A stretch of 58,288 bases of DNA, taken from Nocardiopsis flavescens. Lineage in GTDB: Bacteria > Actinomycetota > Actinomycetes > Streptosporangiales > Streptosporangiaceae. Both the position numbers and the translations under genes were made by a program. Every line of letters starts with the position of its first letter. Position 1 is the first letter of the stretch. The stretch lies in NCBI RefSeq assembly GCF_900141985.1, contig NZ_FQZK01000029.1, positions 1 through 58,288 on the forward strand, read 5' to 3'. Shown in pieces: positions 51,654-58,288 of this stretch. Below the pieces are notes generated by a model. The model worked only from the letters and a program-made list of their open reading frames with translations, was not told the origin of the DNA and did no database searches.

Positions 51654-52142
51654 CAGCCGGAGGGTGTCGCTCCCTGCTCAGGTTGTGGGGGTGAGAGCTC
51701 GACCGGAGTTCTCCGAAAGCTCAACCGCTTGGAAAGGGCGGCCAGCGGAGCGTGGACCTGGCCCCGGCGCAGTCGGCGCACGGCAGAGCGCAGGGTCGGT
51801 GCGTTGGGCGCGCGTCGCCGGTGGTGGGGGTGTGTTCCGGGGCTGGGTCGAGCGAGGCGATCCCAGCCCAGACACAGCGGCGGGAGGAATGCCCCCTGCA
51901 AAGGGCGGGGGGCGCGAGGAGCGGCCCGAACGTAGAGCACACCCATGCCCTCCCAACGCCGTAGGGGGTGAAACGTGCGCTGTCTTGGGGCCTCAGACAC
52001 AGCCGGTGAACATTGATCCATGCCCCGGCTCCAGGGGGTTGACGAGGGCATATCTCCCTCCGCGGACCCATGGGGGTGAAGGCCGCGCGTACCTGCTGGC
52101 CGCGCCCCTGGGGGTTGTCCACCCGCCTGGAGCGCCTAGCCA
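51654..52142 (+). repeat. 490-bp family unit 2 (forward)
   Basis: 489 bp, directly follows unit 1 head to tail, with the same blocks in the same order and high identity by eye. Confidence 0.85.
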
Positions 52143-52600
52143 CAGCCGGAGGGCATCGCTCCCACCGCAGGTCGCGCGGGGTAGGGCCGCGCGCTCTTGT
52201 TCGGCCCGCCGTAGGGGGTTTCGGGGCACGCTCCCGCGTGCTCCGCCCGAGGGGGTGGGACGGACGTGGAGGCTTCCAGGACGGTCACCCGTTGGGAAGG
52301 GCGGTCTGTGGTCGCGCCCGTCCAGAACCTTTGGTTTCCAAGACGCCCGCCGCTTGGGAAGGTACAGACCGGCGGAGCCGGATCCGCCCCCACGATGCGA
52401 CGGGCGGCAGACGGCCGGGCGGGTGCGTGGGTCGCGCGTGTGGGGTGGTGGGGGTGTGCTGTCCGGGGGCGGGTCCGGGCGAGGCCTGCCCCGCTCGACC
52501 ATCTGGAAAGGGAGGAAGGGTCCGCCCGCGCAGCCGCGGTTGCTCACGACCTCGCTTGGAACACCAGCCCCAGACGCAGTAACCAGCACCAAAGCACCCT
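52143..52600 (+). repeat. 490-bp family, diverged unit (forward)
   Basis: Starts with the same CAGCCGGAGGG opening and keeps recognisable GGGCGGCAGAC, GTGGTGGGGGTGTG and TCCGGGGGCGGGTC blocks, but is strongly diverged and lacks the late blocks. Confidence 0.6.
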
Positions 52601-52729
52601 CCCGCACCACGACGCACCGAGGCCGCGAGCACGCAGGTGCGCGCGGCCCTCACCCCCGCGCGGCTAGGCGAGCAGGTCCGCGCGGCCTTACCCCGCGCGA
52701 CCTTGCGTGGACGCGACACCCTCCGGCTG

Positions 52730-53219
52730 GGGTCGGGGGCTCCAGGCGGGTGGACAACCCCCACTGGCTGGGCGGGGAGGGTACTCGCGGCCTTCACCCC
52801 CAGGGGTTCGCGGAGCCGAGTACGCCCTCGTCAACCGCCTGGGGTCGGGGTGGCGATCAATGCTCACGGGTTGTGCCTGGGCCCAGAGACAGTGCACGCT
52901 CAACCCCCCATTGCGTTAAGGAGGGCATGGGTGGGCTCTACGTACGGGCCGCTCCTCGCGCCCACCACCCTTTACAGGGGGCATTCCTCCCGCCGCTGTG
53001 TCTGGGCTGGGATCGCCTCGCTCGACCCAGCCCCGGAACACACCCCCACCACCACGGACGTGCGCCCAACGCACAGCCTCAGCAGTCTGCCGCCCGCCGA
53101 CTGCGCCGGGGCCAGGTCCACGCTCCGCTGGCCGCCCTTTCCAGATGGCTGAGCTCTTGGAGAACTCCGGTCGAGCTCTCACCCCCGCGACCTGAGGGGG
53201 GAGCGACACCCTCCGACTG
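52730..53219 (-). repeat. 490-bp family unit 4 (inverted)
   Basis: 490 bp, reverse complement of units 1 and 2. From the high-coordinate end it reads the same GAGCTCGACCGGAGTTCTCC hairpin block and the later blocks in order. 52601-52729 carry a further partial block. Confidence 0.85.
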
Positions 53220-53370
53220 GGGCCGGGCGCTCCGGTCGGGTGGAAAACCATGTGGCGCAGGCCCCGGTCCGCCGACCGGCTGTGGCCTGGCGCCCCGGTC
53301 GGGCGGAAAACCACTACGGTGCAGGCTCCGGCCCACCGGCCGGCTGTGGCCTGGCGCCCTAAGTGGGGGA
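53220..53370 (-). repeat. ~70-bp mini-repeats at the edge of unit 4
   Basis: Two tandem copies of a segment with CGGTCGGGYGGAAAACCA and CCGACCGGCTGTGGCCTGG. Related single copies flank unit 1 (51090-51159, inverted) and unit 5 (55940-56040). Confidence 0.65.
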
Positions 53371-53448
53371 CGATCCGCGCCGTTCCGTTCCGGGTTCTCA
53401 AGCGCCTCCCGCACACGCCGAACGGAACACGGCGCTCTTCACGGCGGG

Positions 53449-53940
53449 TCAGTTCCGTCCTTCGCGGACGTCCTTCCCCTGTTCCGCGAACGCCTTGAAG
53501 TCCTGCATGTGCTGCTGCGACTGCTTGTGGAAGGAACCGGGCATCACAAGCCCCACCAGCCGCATCAGCAGGCCGCTGAACCGGTATTCGCTCTCGCTCT
53601 CCCAGAGTGTCGTCTCCGGACCGGTTTCGGTCAGCCGATCGCGCACGACGCTCCACATGCCCGCGCCGGCGGTCTCGCGGTCGAAGTGGACGACGACCTC
53701 CCGGGGGATGTCGTGCAGGTTTTCCGGTTCCCGGCGTGTGACCGTTTCGGTGAGCTCGATCTTCTGCCGCCCCGCCTCCATCACGACCCGTGACGTGGTT
53801 CCGAGCCGTCCGTGCATCCCGTCCACCGGCTCGTGCAGCACGATCCCCCGCAGCCACTTCGGTATGTGCGCCGGGTCGGCGAGCAGTCGGGCCACCTGCT
53901 CCCGGGGCAGGGCGATCTCGATCGAGTTGGTGTACTTCAC
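53449..53940 (-). CDS. SRPBCC family protein
   Basis: 163 residues of the START/polyketide cyclase-like SRPBCC fold: KYTNSIEIALPREQVARLLA at the N-terminus, a strand-rich middle (TTSRVVMEAGRQKIELTETV), and a long C-terminal helix (YRFSGLLMRLVGLVMPGSF then KQSQQHMQDF). Such proteins bind hydrophobic ligands. The GTG start at 53940 follows GGAAGGAA by 10 bp. It is third in a group with an ArsR regulator and another SRPBCC protein, after a 166-bp gap, and ends right beside the repeat region. Confidence 0.85.
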   Translation of the reverse strand: MKYTNSIEIALPREQVARLLADPAHIPKWLRGIVLHEPVDGMHGRLGTTSRVVMEAGRQKIELTETVTRREPENLHDIPREVVVHFDRETAGAGMWSVVRDRLTETGPETTLWESESEYRFSGLLMRLVGLVMPGSFHKQSQQHMQDFKAFAEQGKDVREGRN

Positions 53941-54106
53941 GGCGCGCGTTCCTTCCGGGTGCGGGACTACAGGTCGTCGTGCTGCTCGTCCCGACCGCCG
54001 TGGCCTCCGTGCTGGTCGGCGGAGGGGTCTGGGCCCCGTTTCGCGGTCGGCGCTTTTGACGGGCGGCGGTGCGGCGGACGCCGGCCGGCCCACCGGAGAA
54101 CGCAGG

Positions 54107-54751
54107 TCAGGTCGGGTCGGGCGCGTAGAACCCGGTGGTGGCCTCGACCGCGGCCGCGACGTGCTCCGGTTCGCCGCCGGCGGCCAGGTGGGCCTCGCCC
54201 CAGGCCGCGGCGCTGCGCCGGATGAACTCGCGCGCTTCGGCCGACTTCTCGACCATCTCGTGGTCGACGGGCTCGACCCCGGCCAGCAGCCGGGCGAGGG
54301 AGAGGAGGCGCAGGTCCCAGCCGACGCCGCCGGCACCGGGGCCGTACGTCGGGAAGAGGGGTTCCCCGACGGCCGCCGCGTGGATGAGTTCGAATTCGGT
54401 GTCGCCGGCCGGACCCGGGGCCAGGCGCAGTTCCACTTCGCTCGTGCCGGGCCACGCGTCTGCCTCAGGGCCGTAGAGCCAGGACACCCTGAGCAGGCGC
54501 GGCGGCTCGCATCGGAGGATCTCGCCGTGCTCGCCTCCGTCCAGTTCGAACCTCCCGCCGAGCCGCAGGTCCCCCGTGACCGGGTTCAGCCACCGGCCCA
54601 GCCGCTCGGGATCGGTGACGGCGTCCCAGACGTCCTCGATCTGCGCTCGGTACCGGCGCCGCACCTCGATGGTGTAGGCGTCGCCGGCGGGCAGGCTGCC
54701 CTTGCCCATCGCCCGGCGTGCGGCGGCCAGTTCATCCAAGGCGTCCTTCAT
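54107..54751 (-). CDS. AHSA1-type SRPBCC family protein
   Basis: 214 residues. It opens with a short helix and then VRRRYRAQIEDVWDAVTDPE with RLGRWLNPVTG, the AHSA1/SRPBCC entry motif. A strand LGGRFELDGGEHGEILRCEP with RLLRVSW follows, and the C-terminal long helix ends the fold (WGEAHLAAGGEPEHVAAAVE). These proteins are often paired with an ArsR repressor. Its ATG lies one base after the ArsR stop, so both are coexpressed. Confidence 0.9.
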   Translation of the reverse strand: MKDALDELAAARRAMGKGSLPAGDAYTIEVRRRYRAQIEDVWDAVTDPERLGRWLNPVTGDLRLGGRFELDGGEHGEILRCEPPRLLRVSWLYGPEADAWPGTSEVELRLAPGPAGDTEFELIHAAAVGEPLFPTYGPGAGGVGWDLRLLSLARLLAGVEPVDHEMVEKSAEAREFIRRSAAAWGEAHLAAGGEPEHVAAAVEATTGFYAPDPT

Positions 54752-54752
54752 G

Positions 54753-55190
54753 TCATGCTCCTTGCGCTCGGGGATCGGTCTGGTCGGTGCCGGCGCTGTT
54801 GTCGGTGCTGGTGCCGGCGTCGGACTCGGATACGGCCGGTGGGCCGGGCACCCCGCCGGGCGGGGTCCGCGCTGCGCGCCTGCCCCGGGCCAGTTCGGTT
54901 TCCAGGGCGTCGAGGCGCTGGTCCCAGAACCGGCGGAACCGGTTCAGCCACGCGTCGACCTCGCGCAGCGGCGCGGGCTCGACGGAGTAGAACCGGCGGG
55001 CGCCCTCGGCCCGCACCGACGCGATCCCGCTGTCGCGGAGCACGCGCAGGTGCTGTGAGACCCCCGGCTGGGAGAGTCCGAACTCGGCCCGGATCACGTC
55101 CGTGATCGCGCCGGAGGTCTGCTCGCCGTCGGCGAGCAGTTCCAGGATGCGTCGGCGCACCGGGTCGCCGAGGATGTCGAATGCGTGCAC
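54753..55190 (-). CDS. ArsR-family transcriptional regulator
   Basis: 145 residues from GTG 55190 (a TTG at 55196 is in frame). Winged helix: HAFDILGDPVRRRILELLAD, then SGAITDVIRAEFGLSQPGVS and QHLRVLRDSGIASVRAEGAR. The C-terminal 45 residues are low-complexity and probably disordered. No metal-binding cysteines are present, so it is of the non-metal type that pairs with SRPBCC proteins. A TACAAT -10 element (55204-55199) ends only about 9 bp before the GTG, suggesting a leaderless message, and a perfect palindrome at 55213-55226 overlaps the -35 region. Confidence 0.88.
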   Translation of the reverse strand: MHAFDILGDPVRRRILELLADGEQTSGAITDVIRAEFGLSQPGVSQHLRVLRDSGIASVRAEGARRFYSVEPAPLREVDAWLNRFRRFWDQRLDALETELARGRRAARTPPGGVPGPPAVSESDAGTSTDNSAGTDQTDPRAQGA

Positions 55191-55212
55191 GGTCAAGGAT
55201 TGTAACAGATTT

Positions 55213-55226
55213 CACTTATATAAGTG
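55213..55226. promoter_or_regulatory. ArsR operator
   Basis: CACTTATATAAGTG, a perfect 14-bp palindrome in an AT-rich pocket directly upstream of the ArsR promoter -10. Likely autoregulatory site. Confidence 0.75.
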
Positions 55227-55289
55227 GAGGCGATGTTTTCTGGTCGGGGCTCCGGGAGGTGGGGGCCTCGGTGGCGGGGCGGGGCGGGC

Positions 55290-56040
55290 GTGCGCGGGCT
55301 CGCCTTGCGCGACCTGAGCTTGGAGCGACAGGGTCCCGCTGGGGCTGGGGAATCCAGGTGGGTGGACGACCCCGGGTAGCGCGGACCGCGGGTACCCGCG
55401 GCCTTACCCCGCGCGACCTGGTGTGGGAGCGGTACCCTCCGGCTGTGACCGGGGGCTCCAGGTGGGTGGGCGACCCCCTGTGGTGCGGCCGGCAGGTGCG
55501 CGCGGCCTTCACCCCCGTGGGTTCGCGGAGCCGAGTACGCCCTCGTCAACCGCCTGGGGTCGGGGTGTGGATCAACGCTGACCGGCTGTGGCCGGGGTCC
55601 CAGGACAGTGCACGTTTCACCCCCTATGGCATTGGGAGGGCATGGGTGGGCTCTACGTTCGGGCCGCTCCTCGCGCGCCTGGTCCTTTGCAGGGGGCATT
55701 CCTCCCGTCTCAAGGGCTGGGGTGGGATCGCCTCGCTCGACCCGGCCCCGGATGACACCCCCACCACTGGGGCCGTGCGCCCAACGCACCGACCTGGAAG
55801 TCTGCCGCCCGCCGACTGCGCCGGGGCCAGGTCCACGCTCCGCTGGCCGCCGTTTCCAAGCGGTTGAGCTTTCGGAGAACTCCGGTCGAGCTCTCACCCC
55901 CGCGACCTGAGCTGGGAGCGAAACCCTCCGGCTATGGCCGAGGTCGCGGCCATCTGACCGGCTGTGGCCGGGCGCCCCCGTTCGGAGGAAAACCACTGCG
56001 GCACAGGCCCCGGTCGGGTGATCGGCCTGGGCCGTGCGCC
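55290..56040. repeat. Second repeat-rich region
   Basis: 750 bp between the ArsR gene and the Rpn-like locus, containing unit 5 and partial blocks of the same family on both sides. No gene is supported. Confidence 0.8.
55446..55934 (-). repeat. 490-bp family unit 5 (inverted)
   Basis: 489 bp, same orientation as unit 4 and opposite to units 1 and 2. The hairpin block with GAGCTCGACCGGAGTTCTCC, the GGAGCGTGGACCTGGCCCC block and the ATGCCCCCTGCAAAGG block are all conserved. Units 4 and 5 are direct repeats of each other about 2.7 kb apart and bracket the ArsR/SRPBCC cassette. Confidence 0.85.
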
Positions 56041-56045
56041 GTGGG

Positions 56046-56309
56046 TCAGTCGAAGAGGTCTTCGGTGCGGGTGATGTCGAGGGCCCTGTCCAGCCAGGTG
56101 TTCAGGGTGTCGAGGTCGCCGCAGGAGTTGATGCGGGTGCGGGCGTCGTCGGTGACGGTGAGGCCGCGTTTGTGCAGGACGCGGAGCACACTGCTGGCAA
56201 CGCCTTCCCTCCGGCCCTCTTCTCGGCGCTCCTTCCGGCCCTGTTCTTCACCCAGGCCGACGTACTTGCGGGCGAAGTCGCTCTGCCATTCGTAGGTCTC
56301 CACGGGCAT
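56046..56309 (-). CDS. Stand-alone C-terminal Rpn-like protein (truncated paralogue or free antitoxin)
   Basis: 87 residues, MPVETYEWQSDFARKYVGLG followed by a short charged repeat and SVLRVLHKRGLTVTDDARTR with INSCGDLDTLNTWLDRALDI. It matches the last third of the full-length gene at 56667-57614. Homology begins about 30 bases before the ATG (RKELEGL), then is replaced by a fragment of the 490-bp family, so the nuclease part is gone. GGAGGG sits 4 bases before the ATG, identical to the internal SD of the full-length gene. It is therefore either a decayed paralogue or a functional free C-terminal domain. Confidence 0.7.
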   Translation of the reverse strand: MPVETYEWQSDFARKYVGLGEEQGRKERREEGRREGVASSVLRVLHKRGLTVTDDARTRINSCGDLDTLNTWLDRALDITRTEDLFD

Positions 56310-56343
56310 CAAGCCCTCCAGTTCCTTACGGGCCGATTGTCGC

Positions 56344-56600
56344 GTGGTCTTTTTCAGGAGGCATTCCGCCCGCCTTGAGGGATGGGCTGGAATCGCCTTA
56401 CTCGCCCCGGCTCTGAGCGACACCCCCACCGCTGTGGACGCGTGCCCAGCGCACGGCCCTGGCACACTGCCGCCCATCGGCTGGGACGGGATGAGGTCTG
56501 CGTTCCGTTGATCGCCCACTCCAAGCGGGCGGGCTTTTGGAACGGCTGGAGTTGAGGTCTCACCCTCTGCGGTTGGAGGCCCCAGTGTGTAGGGGTTGTG
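56344..56600 (-). repeat. Diverged fragment of the 490-bp family
   Basis: Keeps diverged forms of the GGCATTCC, GACACCCCCACC, CCGCCCATCGGCTGGGACGG and GGAGTTGAGGTCTCACCC blocks in the order of the inverted units. It replaces the missing 5' part of the truncated Rpn-like gene. Confidence 0.65.
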
Positions 56601-56666
56601 GCCGTGCGCCCCGGGAGGGTGGGTCCTCCCGGGGCCAGGGCCGGGGCGTTGTGGAAAAGGAGTGGG

Positions 56667-56990
56667 TCAGTCGAAGAGGTCTTCGGTGTGGGTGATGTCG
56701 AGGGCCCTGTCCAGCCAGGTGTTCAGGGTGTCGAGGTCGCCGCAGGAGTTGATGCGGGTGCGGACGTCGTCGGTGACGGTGAGGCCGCGTTTGTGCAGGA
56801 TGCGGAGCACGCTGCTGGCAATGCCCTCTTCCCAGCCTTGTTCCCTGCCTTCTGCCCGGCCTTGCTCCCTGCCCTCTGCCCGGCCTGCCTCTCGGCCCTC
56901 TTCCCGGCCTTGCTCCCTGCCCTGTTCTTTACCCAGGCCGACGTACTTGCGGGCGAAGTCGCTCTGCCACTCGTAGGTCTCCACGGACAT
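56667..56990 (-). CDS. Internal C-terminal product of the Rpn-like gene (predicted)
   Basis: In frame inside the full-length gene, an ATG at 56990 (codon 209) is preceded by GGAGGG at 56995-57000 with a 4-base spacer, a near-ideal ribosome binding site. It would make a 107-residue protein consisting of the MSVETYEWQ segment, the charged repeats and the conserved C-terminal helix bundle. The same SD-ATG pair is preserved in the truncated copy at 56046-56309. E. coli Rpn genes are known to make such an internal small protein that blocks the long form; here this is a prediction. Confidence 0.6.
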   Translation of the reverse strand: MSVETYEWQSDFARKYVGLGKEQGREQGREEGREAGRAEGREQGRAEGREQGWEEGIASSVLRILHKRGLTVTDDVRTRINSCGDLDTLNTWLDRALDITHTEDLFD

Positions 56991-57614
56991 CAAACCCTCC
57001 AGCTCCTTACGGGCCGCCTCGTTGAGGCCGGCCAGTACATAGTCATAGTAGAACGGACGATTCGTTTCACCAGCGGAATCCAACGCCTCCACCAGTGCTT
57101 TCAGCACCCGGCCGTCGTGGTCCCCGTGCGCGTGCGCGGACAGCACCGTCAACTCCGGCAGCTCCCGCGCCCGGTCGGGATCGGTGATCACCGGGGTCTG
57201 CTCGGGGCCGATCACCAGCGGACGCAGCACGAACCCCGGGTGTCCGATCTCGATCGGCCCCGCGCACCAGGCCGCGGAGGGGCGGTCCGGACAGAGCACC
57301 ACCAGTACGGCCGGGCAGCGCAGCCGCCCGTACAGGGTCACCAGGTAGGCGGGCCAGCTGAACCGCTTCTCCGTGCTGGGCCGGTGCTGGCGCTCCACCA
57401 CCACGGCCAGGACGTGGCGTTCGCCGTCGCGGAGCAGGACCGCTCCGTCGGCGTTCCACTCCTTGGGGTCGCAGTTGGTCAGCGCAGGGGAGGTCAGGAC
57501 CGCCTCGGTATGGGAGGGGACCGGATACCCGAGGGCTTCGCGCAGCAGCACCGCGACCGTCTCCGGGCGGTTCTGGATCAGCCGGAGTGGGATCTCATGG
57601 GATCGGCTCGGCAT
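56667..57614 (-). CDS. Rpn-like (PD-(D/E)XK) putative nuclease
   Basis: 315 residues. N-terminal nuclease-like part (about 1-190): MPSRSHEIPLRLIQNRPETV, a motif ADGAVLL with the acidic residue and VVVERQ giving the E-x-Q pair typical of Rpn/PDDEXK transposase-like nucleases. KRFSWPAYLVTLYGRLRCPA follows. The C-terminal part (about 209-315) has KELEGLMSVETYEWQSDFAR, a charged repeat of EGREQGR-type units (56819-56931), and SVLRILHKRGLTVTDD with CGDLDTLNTWL. Rpn proteins act in recombination and in phage defence in E. coli. The ATG 57614 has GGAAAG upstream. The number of C-terminal repeats is probably variable. Confidence 0.82.
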   Translation of the reverse strand: MPSRSHEIPLRLIQNRPETVAVLLREALGYPVPSHTEAVLTSPALTNCDPKEWNADGAVLLRDGERHVLAVVVERQHRPSTEKRFSWPAYLVTLYGRLRCPAVLVVLCPDRPSAAWCAGPIEIGHPGFVLRPLVIGPEQTPVITDPDRARELPELTVLSAHAHGDHDGRVLKALVEALDSAGETNRPFYYDYVLAGLNEAARKELEGLMSVETYEWQSDFARKYVGLGKEQGREQGREEGREAGRAEGREQGRAEGREQGWEEGIASSVLRILHKRGLTVTDDVRTRINSCGDLDTLNTWLDRALDITHTEDLFD

Positions 57615-57945
57615 CGAACTACTTTCCGTGGTCGTGTGGCAGAGGCCGCGGGCCGCCGTCCTCGGTCGGGGCCGGGGCGGCGTTCGCGCGGAACGGATCA
57701 CGCCGGCGATCCGATCTGTTCGGGGTCGGGGAATCACCGGTCATGTCTCCGGGCGTTTGTGGGCGTCGCGGGGTCTCTGTGTTCGGTCGTCGAGCAGAGG
57801 TGGCGCGATGGCAATGACGATAGGGAACGTTGTGCTCCGGCTGTGCCGGAAAATTTCTTCGTACCGATGTTCTTGCAGGTAGGGGTCGTGTGAGGAATTT
57901 TTCCTTTTGTCCTCGCCAAAGGTTCTTATCGGGTCATAAGTGAAC
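57615..57945. other. Upstream region of the Rpn-like gene, no gene seen
   Basis: 331 bp with a lower-GC stretch near 57815-57945, the likely promoter of the leftward Rpn-like gene. No gene or operator motif was recognised. Confidence 0.4.
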
Positions 57946-57982
57946 GAAAAATCCCCCGACCTGGAATTCCAGGTCGGGGGAT
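57946..57982 (-). terminator. Perfect 32-bp palindrome with T-tract
   Basis: Arms 57951-57966 and 57967-57982 are exact reverse complements. On the minus strand the stem is followed by TTTTTCG, a classic intrinsic terminator for the leftward gene entering from the right edge. Confidence 0.85.
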
Positions 57983-58073
57983 CGGGCTGTTGCCCGGGCT
58001 CGCGTTTCATCGGCGTGGGTGTCTCGAATCCGGGTGTGCTCGGAATCGGTTTCATCCGGATCGTGCGAAAAGC

Positions 58074-58109
58074 GACGGCCGCCCTCCTCGGGGGAAGGCG
58101 GCCGTTTTT
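58074..58109. terminator. Second hairpin at the stop of the last gene
   Basis: CGGCCGCC and GGCGGCCG arms (58076-58104) with a loop, flanked by TTTTT on the plus strand and, a few bases on, TTTTCG on the minus strand. It touches the stop codon of the partial leftward gene and can work in both directions. Confidence 0.6.
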
Positions 58110-58288
58110 CAGATCCCGATGGGGTGCCAGACGGTTTTGGTCTCCAGGAACGGGGTGATCCGCGACAGGCCCGGATCGGGATCGGCCCAGACGTCCTCGC
58201 CGCCGTCCGCGTCCGGCCCCGGCCGCACCACCCGGGTCAGGGTCTGGGCCGCGGCCCGCTCGAACGCGACCGCGTCCTCCCCCGCACC
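58109..58288 (-). CDS. C-terminal end of an unidentified protein (partial)
   Basis: The 5' part lies outside the window. The visible 59 residues include GEDAVAFERAAAQTLTRVVR and end LSRITPFLETKTVWHPIGI. Codon use is strongly gene-like. The ending resembles those of some enzymes whose C-terminus forms a last strand in the active-site fold, but no family is assigned with confidence. Two terminators follow it. Confidence 0.6.
   Translation of the reverse strand, partial: GAGEDAVAFERAAAQTLTRVVRPGPDADGGEDVWADPDPGLSRITPFLETKTVWHPIGI

Larger units (their letters stand above)
51061..53440. repeat. Repeat-rich region, modular ~490-bp units
   Basis: 2.4 kb with no supported gene. It is built of units about 490 bp long in both orientations (separate entries below), flanked by shorter ~70-bp mini-repeats containing ACAGCCGGTCGG-like blocks. 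Long open frames cross it on both strands, but they change frame from one unit to the next because unit lengths are not a common multiple of three. The codon pattern is not gene-like. Confidence 0.85.

Noticed and set aside
51160..52142. CRISPR array
   Set aside because: The repeated units are ~490 bp with internal variation. There is no short exact repeat with unique spacers, and no cas gene is nearby.
51619..53793. 724-codon open frame through the repeat region
   Set aside because: It crosses forward and inverted copies of the same unit, so the same DNA would be read on both strands. Unit lengths break the frame, and codon use is not gene-like.
53941..54059. Hydrophobic plus-strand peptide ending GVWAPFRGRRF
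   Set aside because: Only the tail of an open frame looks like a membrane helix. The rest overlaps the SRPBCC gene antisense, and there is no start signal.
56819..56931. CRISPR or satellite in the Rpn-like gene
   Set aside because: The short periodic DNA encodes an in-frame charged EGREQGR-type repeat within a protein, a normal feature of the Rpn C-terminus.

Overview
The window is GC-rich actinomycete DNA. Third codon positions are almost always G or C, SD sequences are GGAGG-like, GTG and TTG starts are common, and many genes overlap by ATGA. Gene content (roadblock proteins, a DUF2637 protein, an MHS transporter, an Rpn-like gene of the Streptomyces/Nocardiopsis type) points to Streptosporangiales, perhaps Nocardiopsaceae. 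That placement is inference. No rRNA, tRNA or CRISPR array was seen.

Layout. 1-1740: the tail of a succinyl-CoA synthetase alpha-like gene, translationally coupled to an aldehyde dehydrogenase. 1936-11284: a formate dehydrogenase regulon. It holds fdhD, a two-piece catalytic subunit, a NuoE-NuoF fusion, a ketopantoate-reductase-like gene, moeA and a GntR regulator, tied together by CTGTATACAG-type palindromes in the intergenic gaps. 11261-15522: a 4.1-kb island between imperfect 120-bp direct repeats. It has lower-GC genes (ankyrin, SMI1/KNR4 immunity-like and small unknown proteins) and two IS5-type transposase remnants. 15747-17570: a threonine-dehydratase-like PLP enzyme and an aldo/keto reductase relic. 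17616-21257: a PadR-regulated FtsX-type ABC exporter. 21617-27690: a secreted metallophosphoesterase, then a TetR-controlled Baeyer-Villiger monooxygenase followed by a lipoprotein lactonase. 27905-29838: an MFS transporter divergent from an XRE-cupin regulator. 29934-36105: a LysR-controlled catabolic operon (MHS transporter, flavin monooxygenase, RidA, DUF1028, M20 amidohydrolase). 36223-38710: a cluster of three roadblock proteins with a DUF4388-like protein and no GTPase. 38887-42439: a DUF2255 protein, a Na+/H+ antiporter and a GH43 glycosidase. 42563-48963: two ADP-ribosylglycohydrolases divergent from a LacI regulator and a carbohydrate ABC importer. 49154-51060: a MocR regulator divergent from a thioesterase.

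51061-56600 is unusual. A family of uniform ~490-bp units appears in both orientations, two head-to-tail and two inverted, with diverged partial copies. The units flank an ArsR/SRPBCC cassette and run up to an Rpn-like nuclease locus. That locus has a full-length gene with an internal SD-ATG for its C-terminal part, plus a separate truncated copy that keeps exactly this SD-ATG and C-terminal part. This resembles the intragenic antitoxin layout described for E. coli Rpn proteins and is the most interesting candidate system here. The window ends with strong terminators and the 3' end of a minus-strand gene.
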